This document shows positions 33,737-43,700 of a DNA stretch of 64,000 nt, in pieces (within the stretch, counting starts at the first letter, position 1; every line of letters begins with the position of its first letter). The DNA is from Monocercomonoides exilis (lineage: Eukaryota > Preaxostyla > Oxymonadida > Polymastigidae), in assembly GCA_001643675.2 (NCBI GenBank), contig LSRY02000028.1:1116001-1180000 (forward strand), in the 5' to 3' direction. A program made the translations under genes and the position numbers. Below the pieces are notes generated by a model that was given only the letters and a program-made list of their open reading frames with translations, was not told the origin of the DNA and made no database searches.

Positions 33737-36700
33737 ATGAAACATAGAAGTTTTGCACAATTGGACTTGTCCACGCTTGAATCCCCTTTTCTTTCACTGA
33801 TACGAAAATACAGTTCTATCGGAAGTATTTCTCCTTCATCGAGCTTTATTACTGAGGACATTCTCGCTGCAATTATCTCTTTAGCAATAAAAGCATTTCC
33901 TGATCAAAATGTGAAGCGCTTACTTGTCATAGCAGAAAACATAAGTCGAACAATAGAAGCATGGTCGGCCACAAATGGGATTAGCCTTCCCTCTCTTCCT
34001 GTAGTTACAAGTGCACAGAGTTTTCACAAATTTTCAATGTATCCAGCAGCATATCTGCAACCTGAAACTTTAAATCCACTCATCATTCATATCTGCGGAA
34101 TGAAAAAGGATCAAGAATTGAAAGAAGTACTGAGAACATTAATCCGTGAACTCAATCAATTAAAATTGAACAAAAAGTTGATCCGTTCAAAACAAATTGC
34201 ATCTCAACTAATGCTTCAAGCAATTGCAAGAGCAAAACCGCATGCAATATCACTACTGTTTGAACAACATTTTTATGAAATATTTTCATTGAATCCATCA
34301 GAAATAGTTACTTTGATGAGCACAAAGAAGACAACAAAAAGGGTTTTGAAAAAGAATGATTCAAAAAAAGAATCAAATGAAGACGAAATCAATGATGAAG
34401 CCAATCAACTTGAGAGTGAAAGTTCATCAGAAGAGGTACAAGAAGAACCAGTTGCTATCCAATACACGAGAAAAGAATTTGAAGAGGAAGAAAAAGCTCT
34501 GAACGAAACGTGCCTTCGCTCACAACAAAATTCAACTTCATCTTTCGGATTTTGGGATTTGTTTCTAACGCACTCTGAGCGAATGGGCATTTTCCTTTTT
34601 TCTCAACTGTGCATCGCTTCCAATTCACCTGATATGCCACAAAAATCATCTTCTTCAGCTTCGTTGTCTTCAGATGAATCAAACACGTCCATTAATTCCA
34701 CTTCAGTTTTTCAGCGAAAACAACTGGCAACGAAGCTCTTCATGAAGTATCTGCTGCCTCTCTGCTGTTCTCCTCACGCAACTCCGCGATGGCGCCTTTC
34801 GTTTGCCTTTGTTGCATCGTCTCTTGCTGTTGCTGCTGCGCCTGGTGGAATTCTCTCAGAGACACAAAAGAGTGGACTGGCAAGCACTTCAGAGTCTGCT
34901 TCATCATCATCGTCGTCGTCTACTGCTGACCCGCTTTCGCTTATTATTTCTTTGCTGTGTCCATCAAGTGATGATTTGCTGTGTGCTTTCAGAAGTCTAT
35001 CGGGTGAATGCCCTCCTCTGTCTACCACTCCTTCTCAATCATCATCTCCGTCTTCTCCTTCTCCTTCTCCTCCCTCTTCTTTAATTTTTTCATCAACTCA
35101 ATCTTCAATTGATCATATCACGAAATTCCATCTATCTACAGAAACAACCGAAGAGTCATCGCAAAGAATATCTCTTCTTCCCTTTTCTTTCACCGGCATT
35201 CCTCCATCACTTGACTGTGCCCTTGTTTCGTCTTCTGATTATCAGCGTCTTTCATCTTATTCATCGTCACATCATTCCCACTACCCAACAATCTCGTCTT
35301 CTCCTCCCTCGCCTTCTCTGAGAATGATGCTGAGCATTCTTCACTTCTGCTGCGTTTCTCTCATCAGAAATCGGCAGCCATCTCATTCGGCGTTTGCTCT
35401 GATTCATCTGTGCGCCTTGTGGCTTTCTTTGGTGAAGCAAAAGAGAATCGTCTCTGCCTCTTATTTGTGGGAGCTGGAAGATGCACACGAAGCCCGGAAA
35501 GAAGCGAAGCGGAAGAGCAAAGAAAAAGAATTAAAAGTGAAATTGCAGAAGAAACCTTCGAAAGAGCACAAGTCAGCAGCAGACAGGAGCGAATGTGGGC
35601 GAATGGAAAGAGTTGTTTTGGAGTGGATGCTGATGATGGCTGAGCGAAGTGACGTTGAAGGCGTTCGGCTGCTCGCAAAGCGAATTGAAGACGAATTTAG
35701 AAAGTTCCGTCCAAAAACTGTTGGAAAGGGAAATTTGACACAATTCAGCGGAGCTCCAAATGCGGAACTTCAGACACAAAAGAGTAAAAACTTGTTTACA
35801 GCATCCAGTTTTGAATCATCGATTATTTCATCTTCTCCATCTCCATTGTCAACTTTGCCTTTGCCTCTGATTGCAGAGCCTTTCCAACGAGCGCAAACAA
35901 ACACATCTCCTCTGTCGCTTATTGGGAATTCTCCTCCTTCGCTCCCATCTCTTTTACAGCTCGTTCACATCCTCTTGTCTTTTGTTATATTTCGCTCATA
36001 TCAAACATCCTCTTCTTTCTTGTCCATTAGACAATCATCATCATCATCATCTTCTTCTTCTTCCTCGTCATCATCTTCCATACCTTCATCTTCCCATCAT
36101 CCACCTTGTTTAGCCTCCTCTTTTCTCACTCGGCACGGTGCTGAATGGTTTGAGTTCAGCAGGCGAATGCGTCATCACATTTCATCACTCACAAAATTGC
36201 GGAGAAAAGCAGCGAAGCAGAAAGAGAGGAGACTGAAAGAGTTTGAGCGAAAAGGAAGAAAGATTAAGTGGGAAGAAACAGAAGAAGAGAGGAAGGCAAG
36301 GGAAGCAGAAGAGTGCAGTTTGGCAGAGAATGTTCTACAAGCAGCAGGATGGCTGATGGATGTATCGTCTGCATTTGCACAGGAGACTCGAAGGATGAAA
36401 ATGAAGAAAAGGAAAAACGGAGCAGAGAAAGAGAAAGATGACGAAGAAGATCTGCTGAGGAAGAAAGGGGCTGACAGCGATGATGATGAAGTTGAGTATG
36501 ATGAAGAGTGGTCAGACACAGATGTTCCTCTTCTTTCTGAAAGCTGTGAGGAGAGTGACAGCTCATTCGAAGAGGCAGATTCTGCTCTCAGATGGGCAAA
36601 GAGAAAACCGAAAAAAGAGAAAGGAGAAATCATCGAAAACAAAGCAAATGAACAACAAAAAGAAAGAAAGTTGCACATCTTCTTGCTTATCGTATTTTTG

Positions 36701-36808
36701 TTTTTGTGTCTTTTGATTGTTGTTATCTTCATTTATTGCATGATTCAAAAAGCTAAAAGTGTGAATCTGTCTGATAACAATAACAATGTGGAAATGAACA
36801 GAAGATGA
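33737..36808 (+). CDS. Large serine-rich protein with C-terminal membrane segment, function unknown
   Basis: Single exon, 1023 residues, starting MKHRSFAQLDLST. Residues 1-190 are helical and conserved-looking (ITEDILAAIISLAIKAFP, LIRELNQLKLNKK), without a family I recognise. The middle alternates helical blocks (LATKLFMKYLLPLCC, MMLSILHFCCVSLIR) with Ser-rich and Glu/Lys-rich linkers, suggesting an alpha-solenoid with insertions. A single strong membrane helix lies at about 979-1003 (LHIFLLIVFLFLCLLIVV...), 20 residues from the end, so the protein is probably tail-anchored with the bulk in the cytoplasm. There is no signal peptide. It is followed by a convergent spacer with three hairpins. 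Confidence 0.75.
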   Translation: MKHRSFAQLDLSTLESPFLSLIRKYSSIGSISPSSSFITEDILAAIISLAIKAFPDQNVKRLLVIAENISRTIEAWSATNGISLPSLPVVTSAQSFHKFSMYPAAYLQPETLNPLIIHICGMKKDQELKEVLRTLIRELNQLKLNKKLIRSKQIASQLMLQAIARAKPHAISLLFEQHFYEIFSLNPSEIVTLMSTKKTTKRVLKKNDSKKESNEDEINDEANQLESESSSEEVQEEPVAIQYTRKEFEEEEKALNETCLRSQQNSTSSFGFWDLFLTHSERMGIFLFSQLCIASNSPDMPQKSSSSASLSSDESNTSINSTSVFQRKQLATKLFMKYLLPLCCSPHATPRWRLSFAFVASSLAVAAAPGGILSETQKSGLASTSESASSSSSSSTADPLSLIISLLCPSSDDLLCAFRSLSGECPPLSTTPSQSSSPSSPSPSPPSSLIFSSTQSSIDHITKFHLSTETTEESSQRISLLPFSFTGIPPSLDCALVSSSDYQRLSSYSSSHHSHYPTISSSPPSPSLRMMLSILHFCCVSLIRNRQPSHSAFALIHLCALWLSLVKQKRIVSASYLWELEDAHEARKEAKRKSKEKELKVKLQKKPSKEHKSAADRSECGRMERVVLEWMLMMAERSDVEGVRLLAKRIEDEFRKFRPKTVGKGNLTQFSGAPNAELQTQKSKNLFTASSFESSIISSSPSPLSTLPLPLIAEPFQRAQTNTSPLSLIGNSPPSLPSLLQLVHILLSFVIFRSYQTSSSFLSIRQSSSSSSSSSSSSSSSIPSSSHHPPCLASSFLTRHGAEWFEFSRRMRHHISSLTKLRRKAAKQKERRLKEFERKGRKIKWEETEEERKAREAEECSLAENVLQAAGWLMDVSSAFAQETRRMKMKKRKNGAEKEKDDEEDLLRKKGADSDDDEVEYDEEWSDTDVPLLSESCEESDSSFEEADSALRWAKRKPKKEKGEIIENKANEQQKERKLHIFLLIVFLFLCLLIVVIFIYCMIQKAKSVNLSDNNNNVEMNRR

Positions 36809-37039
36809 TATCTTCTCCATTTCATCCAGTCAATATTCATCTCAAAATCCTCTTTTATCAAAATATTATTTTTGTAGTTCCGAAATTGTTAGCTGAAATG
36901 ACATATTATATTTCTTGTATTTTGGTTGAATTTATTTGTTTAATATTTTTTCTTTTGAAAAACACCATTTTATTTTGGAAAAAAAAAGACAGATGCTTCG
37001 AATATAAATAGGAAACCCTAAACAGTCTTTTTACAATAA

Positions 37040-37064
37040 ATCTCTTTTAAAATATAAAAGAGAT
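37040..37064. repeat. Inverted repeat, 10-bp arms
   Basis: ATCTCTTTTA, a 5-nt loop, then TAAAAGAGAT. It lies between converging gene ends and could be a 3'-end RNA structure or a chance AT-rich hairpin. Confidence 0.7.
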
Positions 37065-37093
37065 GAGAACTCACAGCATTAAAAAAAGATGTC

Positions 37094-37114
37094 GATGAAC
37101 GCAAAACGTTCATC
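37094..37114. repeat. Inverted repeat, 8-bp arms
   Basis: GATGAACG, loop CAAAA, CGTTCATC. It is more GC-rich than its surroundings, so it is less likely to be chance than its neighbours. Confidence 0.75.
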
Positions 37115-37199
37115 GTTAATGCTTTCTACATGCAAAAAAAGTTGATACATTATAAAATCTTACAATAATTGGGTCAAAAAATCAAAATAAAAAAATAGA

Positions 37200-37220
37200 C
37201 TGATAATTATAAATTATCAG
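37200..37220. repeat. Inverted repeat, 9-bp arms
   Basis: CTGATAATT, ATA, AATTATCAG; a near-perfect palindrome in the same convergent spacer. Confidence 0.7.
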
Positions 37221-37398
37221 TTTATAAAACTGCTAAGAAAAATAAAAATATAAATTAAAAAATAATATCCATAAAGGATTAAAATAAAACCTGATTTTTA
37301 TGAAATCAACAATATGTGTAATGCTATACTTATCAAATTTCTCATTCTACATAAATGACATTATATTAATATGTCCTCTAACGCAAAGATCTGCATAA

Positions 37399-39102
37399 TT
37401 ACAGCTTTTCGTAGATGTCAAACAGCTCCTTTCTCACAGCCTTTGACGACCACTTCCAGAAGACATATTCCTTTTCCTCTCCCCAGCTGCACCAGTCTGT
37501 GCAATCACGAATCTGCACATGCCCCACAAACTTTGCAGAGAATGGCGTTGTATAACTTGATGCTTTGACACCAACTTGGCACTTGCCGATAGACAAATAA
37601 GCAGTCGGATCGATCTTCTCAGAAACGTTTGCTGACATCATAATGCCTCCCCTTGCGAGAAGAATAGATGCAGACACATCTGCAAATAATGACACCGTAA
37701 CTGAAGGAATAAAAGACACAGAGGCTTCCCATGTCGCCAAGCACATCTCATAAGGAATCTCAGCCTCAAACTGTAATTGAGCACCAACTTTGAAAGTGAC
37801 TGGGAGAATTGTAACATAAACAGTATACTTCATTGAAAATGTCTTCTTCATAGGCTTAATAACCTTGGACTTTTGGATGCAAGGGAGGTCAGGGAAGGTC
37901 TTATTATAAACAGATCGATTGAACAACAAAATATCGACGCCATTGCTCTGCACGCTACCATCAACATATGAATATTCCGCACGTGCATCTAACAACGAGA
38001 TCTTATGATCCAATACATATAAATTGAGGTTAGCATATGCACCAAGAAGCAAATCTCTACTTTCTTTTTCGCACCCTTTGTTTGTTCCAGTAACGATCGA
38101 ACCATCTAATTCAACTCCGCAAGAGCTGTTGCCTATCCAATATGATAGACCATATGACTTGCATAATTCGAATCCTTCGGGGCAATCCTTCTTAACAACA
38201 CTTTGATCTAAATGAACAGCTTTATCAGGACGCTCTGCATAAAATGAATCATCCAGGAATGAAACAGGTTTCAAGTCATGATAATTGCTTGCAATTGCTG
38301 CTGCAGCACTTGTTGCAACAAATGGTTCTGCGTTTGAGGCAGCCACTTTGTTTAATGTCAACATTGATGATCCTTCAGATGTCATCATAACGCTTGCGAA
38401 ATCTGTGGAATCCATAAAAAGATCGGGTGGAGAATTAAATGACACATAAGTACTTTGCACAGAATCTTTCACCAATCCGTCGGATAGTCTTGTTGTTTGC
38501 TCGCCACTTAAAAAGATATCATCTTCCGTTATTTTTGGATCACGGAAATAGAAAAAGTCTTTCTCGGAAAAGTATCCGGAAATTTCTGTTTCGTCTTCTG
38601 CATCAGTAATTTCGTAATGACTCTCATGAACTCCTTGAGTATCAACTTCAACTTTTGTTGCATCTTGTTGATCGCTTGCATGAGTCCGTAAAGAATTAAT
38701 AATTGTTGTTTTAATGTTTACAATTTCTTCTGAATCTTCGGAAGATGCCTTCACGTTTGATATCTCTCCGGCTTCATTCAAAGTGAAAATAACAGGTCTT
38801 GCAAAAATGCTTTCCAACTTTGATTTTTTTCCAGAAAGAACAGAGTAATCTCCATCGATATTTTGCGAAATCCTAACATTCTTTGCGGTCATTTCGAAAA
38901 GAAATTCACCAGCACCAGCATACATGCACATAAAGTTTGCAGTGCAAGTCATCGCAAACTGTTGAACACGTGTATCTTGCTCAGAATTCATTGCTTCAAT
39001 TCTTGCAGCCGAATGAAAATCGTATGTGTACAAATTTCCTGCTTCATAGAAAATCTTTGACGCTGAAAGAATTCTAAATAATGAAATAATTACGCTAAAC
39101 AT
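37399..39102 (-). CDS. Secreted protein with weak vitellogenin/large lipid-transfer N-terminus resemblance
   Basis: Single exon, 567 residues. MFSVIISLFRILSAS is a likely signal peptide. YTYDFHSAARIEAMN and the following strands (FAMTCTANFMCMYAGAGEFLFEM), then FTLNEAGEISNVKAS and NIKTTIINSLRT, follow the pattern of the beta-barrel start of large lipid-transfer proteins, where an expected dimer strand is followed by 'N.KR.I.N.L'. The rest is Cys-containing and beta-rich (SYWIGNSSCGVELDGS); there is no membrane helix and no serine tract. I infer an extracellular or vacuolar lipid- or particle-binding protein; the match is by eye and could be wrong. It shares a 477-bp divergent upstream region with the aldo-keto reductase gene. 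Confidence 0.65.
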   Translation of the reverse strand: MFSVIISLFRILSASKIFYEAGNLYTYDFHSAARIEAMNSEQDTRVQQFAMTCTANFMCMYAGAGEFLFEMTAKNVRISQNIDGDYSVLSGKKSKLESIFARPVIFTLNEAGEISNVKASSEDSEEIVNIKTTIINSLRTHASDQQDATKVEVDTQGVHESHYEITDAEDETEISGYFSEKDFFYFRDPKITEDDIFLSGEQTTRLSDGLVKDSVQSTYVSFNSPPDLFMDSTDFASVMMTSEGSSMLTLNKVAASNAEPFVATSAAAAIASNYHDLKPVSFLDDSFYAERPDKAVHLDQSVVKKDCPEGFELCKSYGLSYWIGNSSCGVELDGSIVTGTNKGCEKESRDLLLGAYANLNLYVLDHKISLLDARAEYSYVDGSVQSNGVDILLFNRSVYNKTFPDLPCIQKSKVIKPMKKTFSMKYTVYVTILPVTFKVGAQLQFEAEIPYEMCLATWEASVSFIPSVTVSLFADVSASILLARGGIMMSANVSEKIDPTAYLSIGKCQVGVKASSYTTPFSAKFVGHVQIRDCTDWCSWGEEKEYVFWKWSSKAVRKELFDIYEKL

Positions 39103-39579
39103 CTCTCAATAAATTTTTCAATTCAACCATAAAAAGCACATTCTGATCACTACATCAAATTGAATTATGTTCTAAACAACAAAGATGAATAATTATTTCT
39201 TGTTAATGAACACTTTTGAATCAGATATGATGTGAACCTTAACTTGATTTTATTCATATTTAATTAATTTCTTCATTTTTTAATTCAATCAACATTTTCT
39301 TCAATATTTTTGTTATCAGTTTTTATTTTCAATCGTTTATTTAAATGACAAAAGCAAAAATACAGTTCAGTGAAGCCAATTTTCTTTCTTTTCAAGTAAA
39401 TATCTACCTCGTTGCCTAATTTCGCTCGTAAAAAAATTCTTTTGATTGTACTTATTGTACTCATTGCTGCGTGTGCATATGCCTCACAGATAACCCACAT
39501 TAGCATAGAAATTCATTTCTCCGAATTTTCGTGAAAATAAATATGGATTCGATCAATATCGTGTCAAGTTTATTGCAAA
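39103..39579. promoter_or_regulatory. Divergent intergenic region (shared promoter region)
   Basis: 477 bases between the divergent starts of the secreted protein (minus) and the aldo-keto reductase (plus). It must hold both promoters. AT-rich; no clear motif. A 73-codon minus-strand ORF (39285-39506) lies inside but does not look like either gene's exon. Confidence 0.45.
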
Positions 39580-40642
39580 ATGGCAACACCAATTCCAATG
39601 TCAACACTCAAATCAGGGGCTAAAATTCCATGTGTAGGGTTGGGAACATGGGAAGCACCAAAGGGCGAGGTTGGAAAGTGTGTTTTTTTCATTCATTTAA
39701 TAATAATAAAAATTCCGTTTTGAATGTCATTTGAATTTAAAGCGGAATAAAATCAGCAATTGAAGCTGGATATCGTCATTTTGATCTTGCGGCTGTTTAT
39801 GGAAACGAAAAAGAATGCGGAGAAGGTATTTCTTTTTGAATATATTCAGAATATCATTTAACCTTTTTTTAATTATAATAACAGCTTTTGCTGAAATCTT
39901 TAAATCAGGAATCGTTAAAAGAGAGGATTTATGGATCACCTCGAAATTGTGGAACTCTGAGCATCGTCCTGAGAGAGTTCTTGCAGCGTGTCAGAAAACA
40001 CTTGCAGACTTGCAACTTACATATTTGGATTTATATCTCATTCATTGGCCAGTTGCGCATGTCCCAAAAGATGAACCAGAGCAAACCGATTCGCGTGGGT
40101 TTACAAAAATTGATCATGTTCCAATCGCTGCAACATGGGCCGCGATGGAGGAATTGGTTGCAAAAGGATTAGTGAAACATATTGGAGTGTCGAATTTCAC
40201 AGTTGCTTTGTTGAATGATTTGCTTAATAGTTGTAAAATTCAGCCAGAGGTTAACCAAATTGAAATGCATCCATATAATCAGCAGTGGGATCTTGTTGAA
40301 TACTGTCAACGCCAAGGAATTCATTGCACAGCTTACTCTCCTCTTGTTCGTGTTGGAACCGTTCATGGTCTTCCTGTTAATGTTATGACTGATCCAGTTA
40401 TTGGAAAAATTGCTGAAAAGCACAAAAAAACACCTGCCCAAATCGCCATCCGTTGGCAATTTCAGAGAATGCCAAATATCTCAGTTATTCCAAAGTCAAC
40501 AAAGAAGGAAAGAGTCATTGAAAACTTCAATGTCTTTGATTTTGCTTTGGATGATGAGGATTTGAAAGAAATCAGAGCACTGGATCGTGGATTCCGCGTG
40601 TGTCAACCTATTGATTTCTTTGGGTTGCCAGTCTTTGCGTAA
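39580..40642 (+). CDS. Aldo-keto reductase
   Basis: Three exons: 39580-39677, 39743-39825 and 39885-40642, with GT-AG introns of 65 and 59 nt; 312 residues, the usual length. The NADPH-dependent TIM-barrel reductase signatures are intact: GLGTWEAP, GYRHFDLAAVYGNE (catalytic Asp47 and Tyr52), ITSKLW (Lys81), YLIHWPV (His114), VKHIGVSNF, QIEMHPYNQQ, and the cofactor-binding VIPKSTKKERVIEN. It reduces aldehydes or ketones in the cytosol; the physiological substrate cannot be read from sequence. Confidence 0.95.
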
Positions 40643-40761
40643 AGTCTATTGAAATGATATTTTCTAAAAGAGATTTTGCTATTCGGAGAGAATTACATTA
40701 TTTTCGTTTAAATAAACTAGTGTTTTTGTAAATCAATAAAATCACCCATATTTGATGTTCT

Positions 40762-43700
40762 ATGTCTGTGCTTTATAAAACATTGCTTGATTATGCAAAA
40801 ATAAATGAGTTACTCCATTCAGATCCAAGGTTAAAATAAAACTATGATTATTCAAAAAATTTTTTTCATTTTATTGCTTTGATTGGTTAAATATTAACAT
40901 TTCAAAGATTATCTCTTGTATTGTGTGAGATAGCAACAGGACTTGAACAAGATACAATTTCAAATGCATTAATACAGCTTCTTCGTGGGTCTCCTGTGTT
41001 AGTTCCGATTGTTCGCCTTTTGTTGGAAAAAGAATTTAAATCTATTTCACAAATAACGACAATGCTTAGAGCAAACAATATGACATCAAAAATACTTGCT
41101 CTTTTTGCTAGATCAGTTGGCTTTCGATATTTGCAAACATCACTTCTTCCATCTGTGCTTTCAATAATCAACGACAGGCATTTAAATTTGACTTTTGATT
41201 TTTCATATATTACGGATCCTGAACAAAAAAAGCAAGCTGTTAATAAAGGTCTTTCGGTATGTCACTTTGTTCTATAATAATAATTATTATTTATACAAAA
41301 ATATCATTTCGACGCATTCATTTTATAGGATTTCGAAAAATATGCATCAATGATTCTGGATAATTTGGAGAATCCAGTTAATTTCAAAGAAATACCTCGT
41401 GAAATAAGGCTTGTTTTTATACGTTTAGTGAATACTTTTAATATTTATTCTGAAACATTTAGAGGACTTTCATCATTTTTATATTATCTTGCAAATCAAA
41501 AAGTGATTGATGATAGCGATGAAAATAACAAGACGTTTTTGGAAAACAGAAAAGATGCCAAAAGTCAAAAATGCGTTGAGGATAATAAAGCGAATGAAAT
41601 AACATCTGGCACTGAAATTGAACATCAACCAAAGGATGAATCATTTGGCTTAAAAAATGAAACTCAACAAGAAAGCAATAAGACTTCTGAAAACATTGAA
41701 CAGCCATCCACTCAGACAGAAGCGAGCAGCACAAGTTGCTCTCCTCAATTGTCTGCAGGCGCATCAGTTCAACTGCAGTCTCATTCACCTGAGGAAGTGC
41801 AGTCTCCATCATCATCCTCATCCTCATCTTCACAGCAATCTGTCCACCCTTCAATTGCAGAAGAGGATCAGAACACTCAAAAGACAGTGAATTTGGAATC
41901 TTCTCCTTCTCCTTCCTCTTCCTCTTCCTCTTCCTCTTCCTCTTCTTCCACCCTTTTCACTCCTCTTTCGCTTGTCAGTGGCCTGTTTTTCCTCCGTTTC
42001 GTGTGCCCCACAATATTCTCACCTCAAAGTTTGCATCTTTTTCCTCTGTCAATTCTCCTCCCAACACACACAACTTCTTCCTCTTCTTCCTCTTCCTCCA
42101 CACTTCACTCAAACACTTCAATGATTTCTTCTTCTTCTTCCTCTTCCTCTTCCTCCTCTTCCACACCTTCATTTGCCTCGTCGCTTCCCCAGCGCAATCT
42201 CATCACTGTCACAAAATGCATTCAGCAGCTGGCAAATGACGTGGAGTTCGGCAAAAAGGAACCAAAAATGGCTGTTCTGAATGAATGGATCAGAAAGACA
42301 AGAGCAAAGAAAGATGCACTTTTGATGAAGCTGGTGACTGAAGATGAAGATTCCTCTCCATCCAACAAAAGTTCACCTTCTTTTATGGACAGCCCCTCTG
42401 CTCATCTCGATGGAAGCTATTTGTTTGCTGCATCTTCTTCTTCTTCTTCTTTTGCATTTAGTTCTATTTGCCAACAGAATTCTTCATCTGCTGAACAGAC
42501 AGACCATCCAAACATCCCCTTTGCCGATGTGCTGTTTCCACACATTCCAATTCCCTCTCGTTTTCTGTCTTCTTCTTCTGACTCAAAGAAAGAATACAAC
42601 AGCTCATCTTCCACATCCACAAATACATCCAATCAAAATGACGACATCCAACTTCTCAGTCGCTATCTGCCTGACTCCTCCACACTCTCTTTGTTTCAGT
42701 CACTCCACTCCTTCTTCTGTGCCCACCGCAATGCCATCGTCCAGAAAGTGTGCCAGTTCTCTCTCCAAACACCAGACAGCCCAAACAGCAACAGCAATAA
42801 TACCTTTAATACCTTTAATACCATTAATACTATTAATGGCAGTCATAGTCTAAATAGCAATCATACTTTCAATAGCATCAATAGTTATCATTCAATGAAG
42901 CCATTTTCTTCCTCATCCACTCTCTCCTCTGCCCATCGCTTTCTTCGAATGAAAAGCGATGTGGCCGAGGTGAAAATGGCACAAGAATTCGTCTCGCTCA
43001 TTTTGGGCCTTCCTCCTCCGATGTTTGCGATGGCACAGGGCGAATCTGCTGGAAGAAAGGAAAGTGTGAATGGCTCTATTTCATCAATAAAAGTGATAAT
43101 ATTATTTCTTTTTTATTGTATTATTGTTATTATTATTATTCATTTATCCTTTTATTTGATCTAACTATTTGAATGATATGTATATTTATTTATGTTCTAT
43201 TCAGTTATGCACTACATTCAGCTGCGTCATAAGGTCTCTCTTGTTGTTCCGCCTGTTCTGAAGTTCTATTCATTCAACACAATGTCACCCTCCTCCCCTC
43301 AACAAGACTGCAATTCTCCTTCCAAACAAAACAACTCTTCCACAATCATCTCATCTTCCTCTTCCTCTTCATCATCATCATCATCTTCTTCTTCTTCTTC
43401 TTCTTTCCGTCCCAATGTCTTCCTCTCCTCCATTCCCATCCAATCTTTCCTCATTTCTCGTGTTCCTTCTGCCGACTGGAAACTTCTCTCTGATCTCCAA
43501 TTTCTTGTTGTGTGTGGCATTCCTTGTTCCTCTTCCTCCTCCTCCTCTTCTTCTTCTTCTGCGATTCAGTCTGCTTCTGGTTCAACTCCTTCAATTTCAT
43601 CCTCTTCTTCTTCACCTTCCTCCTCCTCCTCCTCTTCTTCTTCTTCTTCTTCTTCTTCTCCCTCTTCTTTTCCTTCCTCTTCTTTCCAGCAATTCACTGC

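Larger units (their letters stand above)
36809..37398. other. Spacer between convergent genes, with three hairpins
   Basis: 590 bases shared by the 3' ends of the unknown plus-strand gene and the lipid-transfer-like minus-strand gene. The individual inverted repeats are listed separately. No ORF looks real. Confidence 0.6.

Noticed and set aside
39285-39506. 73-codon minus-strand ORF in the divergent promoter region
   Set aside because: No splice sites link it to the secreted-protein gene, and it has no recognisable motif.
43064-43164. Hydrophobic tail of the RasGAP third exon (KVIILFLFYCIIVIIII) as a membrane segment
   Set aside because: It lies in TTATTA-rich intron sequence; splicing to 43205 in phase with RasGAP exon 4 explains the locus better.
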